This document shows, piece after piece, positions 32,872-43,975 of a stretch of DNA of 64,000 nt. Below the pieces are notes generated by a model. It did not search any database. It was not told the DNA's origin and worked only from the letters and a program-made list of their open reading frames with translations. Each line of letters opens with the position of its first letter. Within the stretch, counting starts at the first letter, position 1. This stretch comes from Variovorax fucosicus (lineage in GTDB: Bacteria; Pseudomonadota; Gammaproteobacteria; Burkholderiales; Burkholderiaceae_C): assembly GCF_030316825.1 (NCBI RefSeq), contig NZ_JASZYU010000001.1:2480001-2544000 (forward strand), read 5' to 3'. Made by a program: the position numbers and the translations under genes.

Positions 32872-32955
32872 ATGTTCATTCATCACGTCATCCAGACAGG
32901 TCAAGGCGCCCGGGGAGCCTGGCCCTGGCGTCGCCCGTCGTCGCTGTCTTCTTGA
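32872..32955 (+). CDS. trpL: Candidate trp leader peptide TrpL
   Basis: A 27-codon frame that starts at ATG 32872 and stops at TGA 32953-32955. It contains Trp17 and Trp19 separated by a proline (TGG CCC TGG at 32920-32928). It is followed by a hairpin and then trpE. A short frame with closely spaced Trp codons in front of an anthranilate synthase gene is the classic sign of attenuation by tryptophanyl-tRNA charging. No clear ribosome site is visible. The downstream hairpin lacks a T-run, so the read-out may be at translation or by Rho. Confidence 0.6.
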   Translation: MFIHHVIQTGQGARGAWPWRRPSSLSS

Positions 32956-32957
32956 TT

Positions 32958-32975
32958 GCACGGCGCACGCCGTGC
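32958..32975 (+). promoter_or_regulatory. Hairpin after the trp leader frame
   Basis: GCACGGCG (32958-32965) and CGCCGTGC (32968-32975) are perfectly complementary. ACGCC (32967-32971) in the 3' arm could instead pair with GGCGT (32927-32931), which covers the second Trp codon. The two foldings exclude each other, as expected for an attenuator. No U-run follows. Confidence 0.45.
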
Positions 32976-33071
32976 GCCCGCGGCGCCTGATCGCAGCATC
33001 GACTCAGGGCCAAACGTGAATGACCCAGCCACCGGCCGTCCAGCGCCGGGCGGCAGACGGAGAGAGACCCC

Positions 33072-34574
33072 GTGATCACCGAACTCGAATTCAAAAGCCT
33101 CAGCGCGCAGGGCTACAACCGCATTCCGCTGATGGTCGAGGCCTTTGCCGACCTCGAAACCCCGCTCTCGCTGTATCTCAAGCTCGCGCACACCAAGGAC
33201 GGCGGCAAGTACAGCTTCCTGCTCGAATCCGTCGTCGGCGGCGAGCGCTTCGGCCGCTACAGCTTCATCGGCCTGCCGGCCCGCACGCTGATCCGCGCCA
33301 GCGGTTTCGGCGCGCAAGCGCGCACAGAGGTCGTGACCGACGGCCAGGTGGTCGAAACCGCCGACGGCAACCCGCTCGATTTCATCGAGGCCTATCAAAA
33401 GCGCTTCAAGGTGGCGCTGCGGCCCGGCCTGCCGCGCTTTTGCGGCGGGCTGGCCGGCTACTTCGGCTACGACGCGGTGCGCTACATCGAGAAAAAGCTC
33501 GAAAAAACCTGCCCGCCCGATACGCTGGGCTGCCCCGACATCATGCTGCTGCAGTGCGAAGAGCTGGCCGTCATCGACAACCTCTCGGGCAAGCTCTACC
33601 TGATCGTCTACGCCGACCCGACGCGGCCCGAGGCCTACACCAACGCCAAGCGGCGCCTGCGCGAATTGCGCGACCAGCTCAAGTATTCGGTCGCTGCGCC
33701 CCAGGTCAAGCCGAGCCAGCCGCATCCGGTGGAGCGCTCTTTCGCCAAGGCCGATTACCTCGCCGCGGTCGAGCGTGCCAAGGAGCTGATCGCCGGCGGC
33801 GATTTCATGCAGGTGCAGATCGGCCAGCGCATCAGCAAGCGCTACACCGAGTCGCCGCTGTCGCTGTACCGGGCGCTGCGCTCGATGAATCCGTCGCCCT
33901 ACATGTTCTATTACCACCTGGGCGATTTCCACGTGGTCGCGGCTTCGCCGGAGATCCTGGTGCGCCAGGAAAACATTGCCGACGGCGAGCAGAAGGTGAC
34001 CATTCGCCCGCTCGCCGGCACGCGCCCGCGTGGCGCCTCGATCGAGCTCGACAAGGCGGCCGAGGTCGAGCTCATCAACGATCCGAAGGAGCGCGCCGAG
34101 CACGTGATGCTGATCGACCTGGCGCGCAACGACATCGGCCGCATCGCGAAGATCGGCACGGTGAAAGTCACCGAAGCCTTCGCGGTCGAGCGCTACAGCC
34201 ACGTGATGCACATCGTGAGCAACGTCGAGGGCACGCTGAAGGACGGCATGACCGCGATCGACGTGCTCAAGGCGACCTTTCCGGCCGGCACGCTGACCGG
34301 CGCGCCCAAGGTGCACGCGATGGAACTCATCGACGAACTGGAGCCGACCAAGCGCGGGCTCTACGGCGGCGCCTGCGGCTACATCAGCTACGCGGGCGAC
34401 ATGGACGTGGCGATCACCATCCGCACCGGCATCATCAAGAACCAGGTGCTGCACGTGCAGGCCGCTGCAGGCGTGGTGGCCGATTCGGTGCCTGAACTCG
34501 AGTGGAAGGAAACCGAGGCCAAGGCGCGCGCGCTGCTGCGCGCGGCCGAGCTGGTCGAGGAGGGTCTGGAATGA
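33072..34574 (+). CDS. trpE: Anthranilate synthase component I
   Basis: A 500-residue TrpE that makes anthranilate from chorismate with ammonia supplied by TrpG. The tryptophan feedback site LLES is intact (YSFLLESVVGGERFGRYSF). Catalytic blocks include FQVQIGQR-like MQVQIGQRISK, IRPLAGTRPRG, HVMLIDLARNDIGR and TFPAGTLTGAPKV. The start is GTG 33072, with GGAGAGAGA before it. It is the first structural gene of the trp operon, preceded by the candidate leader. Its stop overlaps the next ATG. Confidence 0.97.
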   Translation: MITELEFKSLSAQGYNRIPLMVEAFADLETPLSLYLKLAHTKDGGKYSFLLESVVGGERFGRYSFIGLPARTLIRASGFGAQARTEVVTDGQVVETADGNPLDFIEAYQKRFKVALRPGLPRFCGGLAGYFGYDAVRYIEKKLEKTCPPDTLGCPDIMLLQCEELAVIDNLSGKLYLIVYADPTRPEAYTNAKRRLRELRDQLKYSVAAPQVKPSQPHPVERSFAKADYLAAVERAKELIAGGDFMQVQIGQRISKRYTESPLSLYRALRSMNPSPYMFYYHLGDFHVVAASPEILVRQENIADGEQKVTIRPLAGTRPRGASIELDKAAEVELINDPKERAEHVMLIDLARNDIGRIAKIGTVKVTEAFAVERYSHVMHIVSNVEGTLKDGMTAIDVLKATFPAGTLTGAPKVHAMELIDELEPTKRGLYGGACGYISYAGDMDVAITIRTGIIKNQVLHVQAAAGVVADSVPELEWKETEAKARALLRAAELVEEGLE

Positions 34575-34956
34575 GCGTCCACGAAAGCGTCAACGACTTC
34601 TCGCACGAGATCATCGGCGCTGCCGTCGAGGTGCAGCGCGTGCTCGGCACGGGGCTCGTCGAATCGGCCTACGCCGCAGCGCTCGAAGTCGAACTCGCCG
34701 AGCGCGAGATCGGCTTCCAGCGTGACGTTCCGCTCTCGGCGCACTACAAGCAGCGCGATCTCGGCGAGGTGTACCGCGCCGATTTCGTGGTCGAGCAGTC
34801 GGTCATCGTCGAGCTGCGCGCCGTCGAGGTGCTGACCGACCTGCACCGCGCGCAGGTGATGGCCGCGCTGCGGCTCTCGGGCCTGAAGCTCGGCCTGCTG
34901 ATCAACTTCAATGTGTTCCCCGTCGTCAAAGGCGTCCACCGGATCGTGAGCAAGCC

Positions 34957-34960
<4 letters not shown>
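34571..34960 (+). CDS. GxxExxY-family protein inside the trp operon
   Basis: A 129-residue member of the GxxExxY family; the naming motif is GLVESAY (residues 28-34). The fold is related to PD-(D/E)XK nucleases: Asp71 lies in YRADFVVEQ and Glu81 in VIVELRA. The usual lysine of ExK is Arg83 here. The end, [10 protein letters not shown], is typical. The start ATG overlaps the trpE stop, and its own stop overlaps the trpG start (ATGA in both cases), so it is built into the operon. Its function is unknown. Confidence 0.88.
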
Positions 34961-35541
<581 letters not shown>

Positions 35542-35562
35542 CGGCGGACGCTGGAGGCGAAG

Positions 35563-36615
35563 ATGACCCACGAAACCACGGTCGACCTGCGCAGCGACAC
35601 CGTCACGCAGCCGACCCCCGCGATGCGCGCCGCCATGGCCGCGGCACCGCTCGGCGACGACGTGTTCGGCACCGACCCGAGCGTCAACGCGCTGCAGGAC
35701 AAGATCGCCACCATGCTCGGCTTCGAGGCGGCGCTGTTCGTGCCGACCGGCACGCAGAGCAACCTGTGCGCGATCCTGTCGCACTGTGGTCGCGGCGACG
35801 AGTACATCGTGGGCCAGATGGCGCACTGTTACCGCTGGGAAGGCGGCGGCGCCGCGGTGTTCGGCAGCGTGCAGCCCCAGCCGCTCGATCACGCGGCCGA
35901 CGGCACGCTGCCGCTCGCGCAGATCGAGGCCGCGATCAAGCCCGACGATGCGCACTTTGCGCGCACCAAACTGCTCGCGCTGGAGAACACGCTGGGGGGC
36001 AGGCTGTTGCCGTTCGGCTACGTGCAGGCCGCGACCGCGTTGGCGAAGTCGAGGGGCCTGCAATGCCATCTCGACGGCGCGCGCCTCTTCAACGCGGCCG
36101 TCGCACAAGCTGCGGGCGCGGGCAGCGATGCCCGCGCCGAGGCCCGCCGCATCGCACAATGCTTCGACAGCGTCTCGGTCTGCTTCAGCAAGGGCCTGGG
36201 TGCGCCGATCGGCTCGGCGCTTTGCGGGTCGCGCGAGTTCATCGCGCGCGCGCACCGCATCCGCAAGATGGCGGGTGGCGGCATGCGCCAAGCCGGACTG
36301 CTGGCGGCAGCGGCGTCGCATGCGCTGGACCATCACGTCGAGCGCCTGGCCGACGATCACGCGCTGGCACAACGCCTTGCAAGCGGCCTGGCCGGCATCG
36401 ACGGCTTCGTGGTCGAGCCGCCGCAAACCAACATCGTCTTCGTCGACCTCGAAGGCGCGGCCAAGGCGCGCTCGGCCGCGCTCATGGCTTATCTCGGCGA
36501 GCAACGCATCCTCGCCACCGGCTTGTACAAGCTGCGCTTCGTCACGCACCTGGACGTCGATGCCGCCGGCGTCGATCGCGCCGTGCGTGCAATCCGCGGC
36601 TTCTTCCAGGGTTGA
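35563..36615 (+). CDS. ltaE: Low-specificity L-threonine aldolase
   Basis: A 350-residue PLP enzyme that splits threonine or allo-threonine into glycine and acetaldehyde. Features are VDLRSDTVTQPTPAMR at the start, GDDVFGTDPSV, PTGTQSN, Asp171 in CHLDGAR, and the PLP lysine Lys210 in VCFSKGLGAPIGS. It lies 21 bases after trpG and 8 bases before an amino-acid exporter. It has no known part in tryptophan synthesis, so it is a passenger or links glycine/threonine turnover to this operon. Confidence 0.95.
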   Translation: MTHETTVDLRSDTVTQPTPAMRAAMAAAPLGDDVFGTDPSVNALQDKIATMLGFEAALFVPTGTQSNLCAILSHCGRGDEYIVGQMAHCYRWEGGGAAVFGSVQPQPLDHAADGTLPLAQIEAAIKPDDAHFARTKLLALENTLGGRLLPFGYVQAATALAKSRGLQCHLDGARLFNAAVAQAAGAGSDARAEARRIAQCFDSVSVCFSKGLGAPIGSALCGSREFIARAHRIRKMAGGGMRQAGLLAAAASHALDHHVERLADDHALAQRLASGLAGIDGFVVEPPQTNIVFVDLEGAAKARSAALMAYLGEQRILATGLYKLRFVTHLDVDAAGVDRAVRAIRGFFQG

Positions 36616-36623
36616 ACGACGCC

Positions 36624-37274
36624 ATGCCCGATCTTTCGCATCTGCTGGTCTTCATCGCGGCCGGCTGGCTGCTGAACCTGACGCCCGGCCCGGACGTGTT
36701 CTATATCGTGACGAACGCACTGCGCTCGGGCGCACGCGCCGGCATCGTGGCAGGGCTCGGCATCACCGCAGGCTGCTTCGTGCACATCGGCGCGGCCGCG
36801 CTGGGCGTGGGCACGCTGCTCGCGACCTCGGTTCATGCGTTCACCCTGCTCAAGTACATCGGTGCGGCCTACCTGTTGTACATGGGCATCCGCATGGTGC
36901 TGTCGAAGACGCCCCCGGCGGCCGATCTCGCGGCGATGGCCGCCGCTGGCGAAGCACGCAGCCTGCGGGCCGTCTTCATGGGCGGCTTCTGGACCAACGT
37001 GCTGAACCCGAAGGTCGCGCTGTTCTTCCTTGCCTTCGTGCCGCAGTTCATTGCGCCCGACGCCGGCAACAAGGCGCTGGCCTTCGTGCTGCTCGGCGTG
37101 CTGTTCAACCTCAATGCCATTCCCGTGAACTCAGGCTGGGCGCTGGCCGGCGCCTGGATGGCGCGCCGCAGCGCGGTGCAAAAGGGCCTGCACTGGCTCG
37201 ATCGCGTGGCCGGCGCGCTGTTCATCGGGTTCGGCATCAAGCTGGCCCTGTCCGACGCGCCCGCTGCGCGCTGA
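36624..37274 (+). CDS. LysE/RhtB-family amino-acid exporter
   Basis: A 216-residue inner-membrane exporter with about six hydrophobic segments. The family signature [19 protein letters not shown] is near the N-terminus, then [16 protein letters not shown] and [22 protein letters not shown]. RhtB-like members export threonine, homoserine and related amino acids. Adjacency to a threonine aldolase suggests threonine or a product of it, which is inference. ATG 36624 lies eight bases after ltaE. Confidence 0.92.
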   Translation: MPDLSHLLVFIAAGWLLNLTPGPDVFYIVTNALRSGARAGIVAGLGITAGCFVHIGAAALGVGTLLATSVHAFTLLKYIGAAYLLYMGIRMVLSKTPPAADLAAMAAAGEARSLRAVFMGGFWTNVLNPKVALFFLAFVPQFIAPDAGNKALAFVLLGVLFNLNAIPVNSGWALAGAWMARRSAVQKGLHWLDRVAGALFIGFGIKLALSDAPAAR

Positions 37275-37299
37275 CGCTACTCATTCAAGGAGACACACC

Positions 37300-38334
37300 A
37301 TGCCCATCACCCCGCAGGAAGCGCTGCAGCGCACCATCGAGCACCGCGAGGTCTTCCACGACGAGATGCTGCACATCGTGCGGCTCATCATGAGTGGCGA
37401 ATGCTCGCCCGTGATGATGGCCGCGCTGATCACCGGCCTGCGCGTCAAGAAGGAAACCATCGGCGAGATCACCGCCGCTGCGCAGGTGATGCGCGAGGTG
37501 TCGACCAAGGTGCCGGTGACCGACACCACCCACCTCGTCGACATCGTCGGTACGGGTGGCGACGGTTCGCACACTTTCAACATCTCGACCTGCTCGATGT
37601 TCGTCGCGGCTGCGGCGGGTGCCAAGGTCAGCAAGCACGGCGGGCGCAGCGTGTCGAGCAAGTCGGGCAGCGCCGATGTGCTGGAGTCGCTCGGCGTCAA
37701 CATCAACCTCAAGCCGGATCAGATCGCGAAGTGCATAGAAGACGTCGGCATCGGCTTCATGTTCGCGCCGAACCATCACCCGGCGATGAAGAACGTGGCG
37801 CCGGTGCGCAAGGAGCTGGGCATCAAGACCATCTTCAACATCCTCGGCCCGCTGACCAACCCGGCCGGCGCACCGAACATGCTGATGGGCGTGTTCCATG
37901 CCGACCTGGTCGGCATCCAGGTGCGCGCGTTACAGCGGCTCGGTACCGAGCATGCCTTGGTGGTTTACGGGCGCGATGGCATGGACGAGATCTCGCTGGG
38001 CGCAGCCACGCTGGTCGGCGAACTCAAGAACGGCGAAATCCGCGAGTACGAACTGCACCCGGAAGACTTCGGCTTCGCGATGTCCAGCAACCGTGCGTTG
38101 CGCGTGGAAACGCCCGAGCAATCGATGGCCATGCTGTTGGGCGTGCTCGACAACCAGCCCGGCGCGGCGCGCGACATCGTGGTGCTCAACGCCGGCGCGG
38201 CGCTGTATGCGGCGAACGTGGTCGACTCGGTGGCGGCCGGCGTCGACAAGGCCCGCGCAGCGATCGAATCCGGCGCGGCGAAGGCCAAGCTGGCTGCACT
38301 GGTCAAGGCCACGACGGCGGCAGGAGCGAACTGA
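37300..38334 (+). CDS. trpD: Anthranilate phosphoribosyltransferase
   Basis: A 344-residue TrpD that joins anthranilate to phosphoribosyl pyrophosphate. It has the PRPP-binding motif [15 protein letters not shown] and the anthranilate-site block [18 protein letters not shown], followed by [22 protein letters not shown]. Twenty-five bases separate it from the exporter gene, with AAGGAGA before ATG 37300. It overlaps nothing and is followed immediately by trpC. Confidence 0.97.
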   Translation: MPITPQEALQRTIEHREVFHDEMLHIVRLIMSGECSPVMMAALITGLRVKKETIGEITAAAQVMREVSTKVPVTDTTHLVDIVGTGGDGSHTFNISTCSMFVAAAAGAKVSKHGGRSVSSKSGSADVLESLGVNINLKPDQIAKCIEDVGIGFMFAPNHHPAMKNVAPVRKELGIKTIFNILGPLTNPAGAPNMLMGVFHADLVGIQVRALQRLGTEHALVVYGRDGMDEISLGAATLVGELKNGEIREYELHPEDFGFAMSSNRALRVETPEQSMAMLLGVLDNQPGAARDIVVLNAGAALYAANVVDSVAAGVDKARAAIESGAAKAKLAALVKATTAAGAN

Positions 38335-38335
38335 C

Positions 38336-39136
38336 ATGGCCGACATCCTCGACAAGATCGTTGCCGTCAAACACCAGGAAGTGGCGGCGCTGAAGCAGCG
38401 CACGCCGCTCGATGCGATCCGCTTCGACGCCGAGAGCCGCGTGCTCACGCGCGACTTCGTCGGCGCCCTGCGCGGCAAGATTGCAGCGGGCCAGGCCGCG
38501 GTGATCGCGGAGGTCAAGAAGGCGAGCCCGAGCAAGGGCGTGATCCGCACCGACTTCATCCCGGCCGACATCGCGCAGAGCTACGCCGAGGGCGACGGCA
38601 CGGTCAGCGCGGCCTGCCTTTCGGTGCTGACCGACAAGCAGTTCTTCCAGGGCAGCATCGACTTTCTCAAGCAGGCGCGCGCCTCGTGCGAGTTGCCGGT
38701 GCTGCGCAAGGATTTCATGGTCGATGCGTGGCAGATCTACGAATCGCGCGCGATCGGCGCCGACGCGATCCTGCTGATCGCCGCCGTGCTCGACGACGCA
38801 CAGATGAAGGACTTCGAAGCCATCGCGCTCGGGCTGGGCATGGCGGTGCTGGTCGAGGTGCACGACGCGGCCGAACTCGAACGCGCGCTGCGGCTCAAGA
38901 CGCCGTTGGTCGGCGTGAACAACCGCAACCTGCGCAACTTCGAGGTGTCGATCCGGACCACGATCGACCTGTTGCCCAAATTGCCGGCCGACCGGTTGCT
39001 CGTCACCGAATCGGGCATTGCCACGCGCGAGGATGTCGCTGCGCTGCGCGCGGCCGGGATTCACGCCTTCCTGGTCGGCGAGGCCTTCATGCGCGCCGAC
39101 GAGCCGGGCGACGCGCTCGCCGCCTTGTTTCGCTGA
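38336..39136 (+). CDS. trpC: Indole-3-glycerol phosphate synthase
   Basis: A 266-residue TIM-barrel enzyme that converts carboxyphenylamino-deoxyribulose phosphate to indole-3-glycerol phosphate. It has the motif [15 protein letters not shown] with catalytic lysines, then [26 protein letters not shown] and [17 protein letters not shown] 38336 follows the trpD stop by one base. It is monofunctional; trpF, trpB and trpA are not in the window, as usual for this group. Confidence 0.97.
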   Translation: MADILDKIVAVKHQEVAALKQRTPLDAIRFDAESRVLTRDFVGALRGKIAAGQAAVIAEVKKASPSKGVIRTDFIPADIAQSYAEGDGTVSAACLSVLTDKQFFQGSIDFLKQARASCELPVLRKDFMVDAWQIYESRAIGADAILLIAAVLDDAQMKDFEAIALGLGMAVLVEVHDAAELERALRLKTPLVGVNNRNLRNFEVSIRTTIDLLPKLPADRLLVTESGIATREDVAALRAAGIHAFLVGEAFMRADEPGDALAALFR

Positions 39137-39146
39137 AAGGCCGGCC

Positions 39147-39875
39147 ATGCCTGAAGTTCGTGGCGACCAACTGGCGAGCAACAACCCTTCGGACTGGCCC
39201 GTCGCGCCCGGCTGGCAGCCGCTGGTGGCCGATTTCTTCGGCAGCGCGGTCGGGCAGAAGCTGCTGGGCTTTCTGGGCGAGCGGCTCGACGCCGGCGCTG
39301 TGATTTTTCCGCCACAGCCGCTGCGCGCCCTCGAACTCACGCCGCCCGAGCAGGTACGGGTGGTCATCCTGGGCCAGGACCCGTACCACGGCCGCGGCCA
39401 GGCCGAGGGGCTGGCCTTTTCGGTCGCACCCGGCGTGGCGCTGCCGCCGTCGCTGCGCAACATCTTCAAGGAACTCGCGCGCGACCTCGGTACGGCCCCG
39501 CCGCCGTTCCCGAATCCGGGCGGCAGCCTCGTCAAGTGGGCGAAAAACGGCGTGCTGCTGCTCAACACCTGCCTCACGGTCGAGGAGGCCCAGCCCGCCA
39601 GCCATGCCGGCCGCGGCTGGGAGGTGCTGACCGACGCGGTGATCCGCCACGTCGCGCAGGGCGAGCGGCCCGTGGTTTTCATGCTCTGGGGCTCGCATGC
39701 CCAGAGCAAACGCGCGCTGATCGACATGAAGCGCCACAAGGTGCTGACCGCCAATCACCCCTCGCCGCTGTCCGCCCTGCGGCCGCCGGCGCCGTTCATC
39801 GGTTGCGGCCATTTCGGGCAGGCGCGCGCCTGGCGGGAAGCGCAGGGCACCGGCGCGGTGCAAAATCCCGGCTGA
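39147..39875 (+). CDS. ung: Uracil-DNA glycosylase
   Basis: A 242-residue family-1 UDG that removes uracil from DNA. The water-activating motif GQDPYHG (Asp78, His81) and the leucine-loop motif NHPSPLSA (His204) are intact. GVLLLNTCLTVE and FMLWGSHAQSK complete the fold. ATG 39147 lies 10 bases after trpC, so it probably reads through from the trp operon. Length and motifs are normal. Confidence 0.96.
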   Translation: MPEVRGDQLASNNPSDWPVAPGWQPLVADFFGSAVGQKLLGFLGERLDAGAVIFPPQPLRALELTPPEQVRVVILGQDPYHGRGQAEGLAFSVAPGVALPPSLRNIFKELARDLGTAPPPFPNPGGSLVKWAKNGVLLLNTCLTVEEAQPASHAGRGWEVLTDAVIRHVAQGERPVVFMLWGSHAQSKRALIDMKRHKVLTANHPSPLSALRPPAPFIGCGHFGQARAWREAQGTGAVQNPG

Positions 39876-39880
39876 ACCGG

Positions 39881-39909
39881 TCGACGGGGTGCGGCAACCG
39901 TGCTATATT
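39881..39909 (+). promoter_or_regulatory. Candidate promoter of the tRNA-tuf operon
   Basis: TCGACG (39881-39886) and TATATT (39904-39909) with a 17-base spacer. Transcription would begin about six bases before tRNA-Tyr, as expected for a tRNA promoter. A GC-rich discriminator (CCGAGG) follows the -10. Confidence 0.5.
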
Positions 39910-39921
39910 CCGAGGTTCGCC

Positions 39922-40007
39922 GGAGAGGTGGCCGAGTGGTTAATGGCAGCAGACTGTAAATCTGCCCTCTTACGAGTACGCTGGTTCGAATCCAGCCCTC
40001 TCCACCA
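39922..40007 (+). tRNA. tyrT: tRNA-Tyr (GTA)
   Basis: An 86-base class II tRNA. The acceptor GGAGAGG pairs with CCTCTCC (39997-40003). The anticodon loop reads CTGTAAA with GTA. The variable arm is long (CCTCTTACGAGTACG region), and the T-loop is GTTCGAATC. CCA is encoded at 40005-40007. It is the first gene of the tRNA-Tyr-Gly-Thr-tuf cluster, which is close to the classical enterobacterial tufB order. Confidence 0.95.
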
Positions 40008-40072
40008 GCGATGAATTTGGTTTCTAAGAGCGATTGGATCTAGCGCTTTGGGTGCCTTGAAGTGCCCCTGAT

Positions 40073-40146
40073 GCGGGAGTAGTTCAATGGTAGAACCCCA
40101 GCCTTCCAAGCTGATGACGCGGGTTCGATTCCCGTCTCCCGCTCCA
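40073..40146 (+). tRNA. glyT: tRNA-Gly (TCC)
   Basis: A 74-base tRNA. GCGGGAG pairs with CTCCCGC. The anticodon loop CTTCCAA gives TCC, which reads GGA and GGG. The D-loop is AGTTCAATGGTA and the T-loop GTTCGATTC. CCA is encoded. It lies 65 bases after tRNA-Tyr. Confidence 0.95.
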
Positions 40147-40187
40147 GAGACTCGGTTCAGCGCCGGAAAAGCGATGGTTAGACAAAA

Positions 40188-40262
<75 letters not shown>

Positions 40263-40366
40263 TTTCAGGGTGCGGCTGAGAGTTTGCACCGGGTTGGCGG
40301 CTTGTCATTTCGACGACGCGGCCCCATGTCAGTCTGTTGATCTAGTTATTTTTCGGAGTCGAGAAA

Positions 40367-41557
<1,191 letters not shown>

Positions 41558-41563
41558 TCACGG

Positions 41564-41639
41564 AGGGGTATAGCTCAATTGGCAGAGCGTCGGTCTCCAA
41601 AACCGAAGGTTGTAGGTTCGATTCCTACTGCCCCTGCCA
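41564..41639 (+). tRNA. trpT: tRNA-Trp (CCA)
   Basis: A 76-base tRNA. AGGGGTA pairs with TGCCCCT. The anticodon loop CTCCAAA gives CCA. The D-arm is AGCTCAATTGGCAGAGC and the T-loop GTTCGATTC. CCA is encoded. It begins six bases after the tuf stop region and precedes secE, the standard bacterial order. Confidence 0.95.
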
Positions 41640-41668
41640 CCTGACGGTGGTGTTGTGAGCAAGGCAAA

Positions 41669-41694
41669 AAGCCCGTCGTACCCACGACGGGCTT
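41669..41694 (-). terminator. Perfect hairpin whose U-run faces the minus strand
   Basis: AAGCCCGTCGT (41669-41679) is perfectly complementary to ACGACGGGCTT (41684-41694) with a four-base loop. The T-run needed for an intrinsic terminator (GGGCTTTTTG) follows it only on the minus strand; on the plus strand it is followed by CGGCGT. It lies between tRNA-Trp and secE, both on the plus strand. It could still serve as a pause or processing site for the plus transcript. Confidence 0.55.
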
Positions 41695-41754
41695 CGGCGT
41701 CTCAGGACGTTGCGTTGAATTGAAGGCCGAAAGGCCGCAGGAAATCCGCCCAAG

Positions 41755-42138
41755 ATGGCTACTTCTCAAATCGAAACCGTGAGCACCGGCGCTGACAAGG
41801 CCAAGTTGGCTGCGGCAGTGGTGTTGGCGGTGGGCGCCATCGTGGCGTTCTACCTGCTCTCGCGCCAGGGCCCGCTGGTGCAGTGGGCTGCCTTGCTGGT
41901 GGGTCTGGCGGTGGCGGTCGGCGCTTTTGTGAGCTCCGAGAACGGCCGTCAACTGGTGGCTTTTGGCCGCGACTCCTGGCGCGAAGTGCGCAAGGTGGTC
42001 TGGCCGACGCGCAAGGAGGCCATCCAGATGACCGCCTACGTGTTCGTGTTCGTCGTGGTCATGTCGATCTTCCTTTGGCTCACCGACAAGACCCTCGAAT
42101 GGGTGTTTTTTGACCTCATTCTGGGTTGGAGAAAGTAA
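41755..42138 (+). CDS. secE: Preprotein translocase subunit SecE
   Basis: A 127-residue, three-transmembrane SecE of the long gamma/beta-proteobacterial type. Hydrophobic segments are at about 18-36, 45-58 and 95-115. The conserved cytoplasmic hinge [20 protein letters not shown] precedes the last. It clamps SecY in the inner membrane. ATG 41755 is preceded by GCAGGAAA. Its stop overlaps the nusG start (TAATG). Confidence 0.96.
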   Translation: MATSQIETVSTGADKAKLAAAVVLAVGAIVAFYLLSRQGPLVQWAALLVGLAVAVGAFVSSENGRQLVAFGRDSWREVRKVVWPTRKEAIQMTAYVFVFVVVMSIFLWLTDKTLEWVFFDLILGWRK

Positions 42139-42731
42139 TGACCGAAGAAGTTGAAGTGTCTGCAGAAGTGACGTCGGCCATGCCGCCGCCCGCCAATCCG
42201 GATCTGCGCTGGTACGTGGTCCATGCCTACTCGGGCATGGAAAAGGCGGTCGAGCGCAACATCGTCGAGCGCATCACGCGCGCCGGCATGCAGGACAAGT
42301 TCGGCCGCATCCTGGTGCCGACCGAAGAAGTGGTCGAGATCAAGAACGGCCAGAAGCGCACCACCGAACGCCGCTTCTTCCCGGGCTACGTGCTGGTCGA
42401 AATGATCATGGACGACGAGAGCTGGCACCTGGTGAAGCACACCAACAAGGTGACCGGTTTCGTCGGTGGCGCCAAGAATCGCCCGGCCCCGATTTCGCAG
42501 AAGGAAGTCGAAGACATCGTCAACCAGATGCAGCAGGGCACTGAAAAGCCGCGCCACAAGGTCGAGTTCGTGGTGGGCGAGTTCGTGCGCGTCAAGGAAG
42601 GCCCGTTCACGGACTTCAACGGCACGATCGAAGACGTCAACTACGAGAAGAACAAGGTGCGCGTGTCGGTCATGATTTTCGGCCGCGCCACGCCGGTGGA
42701 GCTTGGCTTCTCCGAAGTCGAGAAAACCTGA
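42138..42731 (+). CDS. nusG: Transcription termination/antitermination factor NusG
   Basis: A 197-residue NusG. The NGN domain begins with [19 protein letters not shown] and includes FPGYVLVEM and VTGFVGG. The KOW domain is [22 protein letters not shown]. It binds RNA polymerase and couples to Rho and to ribosomal S10. The start was set at ATG 42138 because this overlaps the secE stop; an upstream in-frame ATG at 42126 lies within secE. Confidence 0.96.
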   Translation: MTEEVEVSAEVTSAMPPPANPDLRWYVVHAYSGMEKAVERNIVERITRAGMQDKFGRILVPTEEVVEIKNGQKRTTERRFFPGYVLVEMIMDDESWHLVKHTNKVTGFVGGAKNRPAPISQKEVEDIVNQMQQGTEKPRHKVEFVVGEFVRVKEGPFTDFNGTIEDVNYEKNKVRVSVMIFGRATPVELGFSEVEKT

Positions 42732-42844
42732 GTTTCAAACACTGCGCGCATTTCCGGCTCGGCGCGCAGGCAGGTTCCAAGAGTCGTTAACCCCCGGGGA
42801 GCTGCGGCGAAAGCCAAGGCGTCATCACCCGCAAGGAGTAAGTC

Positions 42845-43276
42845 ATGGCGAAAAAAATCGTCGGCTTCATCAAGCTGCAAGTGCCAGCTGGTAAGGCCAA
42901 CCCGTCACCGCCGATCGGCCCCGCACTGGGTCAGCGCGGTTTGAACATCATGGAGTTCTGCAAGGCGTTCAACGCCCAGACCCAGGGCGTCGAGCCCGGT
43001 CTGCCGCTGCCGGTGATCATCACCGCCTTCGCGGACAAGAGCTTCACTTTCATGATCAAGTCGCCGCCGGCCGGCGTCCTGATCAAGAAGGCCATCAAGC
43101 TGGACAAGGGCTCGGCCCGTCCGCACACCGACAAGGTCGGCAAGATCACGCGCGCCCAGCTCGAAGAGATCGCCAAGACCAAGATGAAGGACCTGACCGC
43201 AGCCGATATGGATGCGGCCGTTCGAACCATCGCCGGAACTGCCCGCTCGATGGGTGTGACTGTGGAGGGCGTTTAA
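42845..43276 (+). CDS. rplK: 50S ribosomal protein L11
   Basis: A 143-residue L11 of normal length. It has [34 protein letters not shown] at the N-terminus and the rRNA-binding C-terminal domain ([39 protein letters not shown]). GGAG precedes ATG 42845. L11 forms the GTPase-associated centre and binds thiopeptides. The rplA ATG follows directly. Confidence 0.97.
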   Translation: MAKKIVGFIKLQVPAGKANPSPPIGPALGQRGLNIMEFCKAFNAQTQGVEPGLPLPVIITAFADKSFTFMIKSPPAGVLIKKAIKLDKGSARPHTDKVGKITRAQLEEIAKTKMKDLTAADMDAAVRTIAGTARSMGVTVEGV

Positions 43277-43975
43277 ATGTCCAAGCTGACCAAGAAGCAA
43301 AAAGCGCTCACCGGCAAGGTTGACAGCAACAAGCTGTATCCGCTGGTCGACGCGATCGGCATCATCAAGGAAGCCGCCACCGCCAAGTTCGACGAATCGA
43401 TCGACGTGGCCGTGCAACTCGGCATCGATGCCAAGAAGTCGGACCAAGTGGTGCGTGGCGCCGTCGTGATGCCCAATGGCACCGGCAAGACCAAGCGCGT
43501 GGCTGTGTTCGCCCAGGGCGCAAAGGCTGAAGAAGCCAAGGCCGCCGGTGCCGACATCGTCGGCATGGACGACCTGGCTGCGATGGTCAAGGCGGGCGAC
43601 ATGCCTTTCGACGTGGTCATCGCCGCGCCGGACGCCATGCGCGTGGTCGGTACTCTCGGCCAGATCCTCGGCCCGCGCGGCCTGATGCCCAACCCCAAGG
43701 TTGGCACGGTCACGCCGGACGTCGCCCAGGCAGTTCGCAACGCCAAGGCCGGCCAGGTGCAGTTCCGCGTCGACAAGGCCGGCATCGTGCACGGCACGAT
43801 CGGCCGTCGTTCCTTCGACACCGACAAGCTGCAAGGCAATCTGGCTGCGCTGATCGAAGCGCTGGTCAAGGCCAAGCCGGCCACCAGCAAGGGTGTCTAC
43901 CTGCGCAAGGTGGCAGTGTCGTCGACCATGGGTGTGGGTGTCCGCGTGGACACGCAAACCATTTCGGCGAGCTGA
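43277..43975 (+). CDS. rplA: 50S ribosomal protein L1
   Basis: A 232-residue L1 forming the L1 stalk. It contains [35 protein letters not shown] and [24 protein letters not shown] 43277 abuts the rplK stop. In other bacteria L1 represses translation of its own operon by binding the leader; a matching leader here would be 42732-42844, which I have not resolved. Confidence 0.97.
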   Translation: MSKLTKKQKALTGKVDSNKLYPLVDAIGIIKEAATAKFDESIDVAVQLGIDAKKSDQVVRGAVVMPNGTGKTKRVAVFAQGAKAEEAKAAGADIVGMDDLAAMVKAGDMPFDVVIAAPDAMRVVGTLGQILGPRGLMPNPKVGTVTPDVAQAVRNAKAGQVQFRVDKAGIVHGTIGRRSFDTDKLQGNLAALIEALVKAKPATSKGVYLRKVAVSSTMGVGVRVDTQTISAS

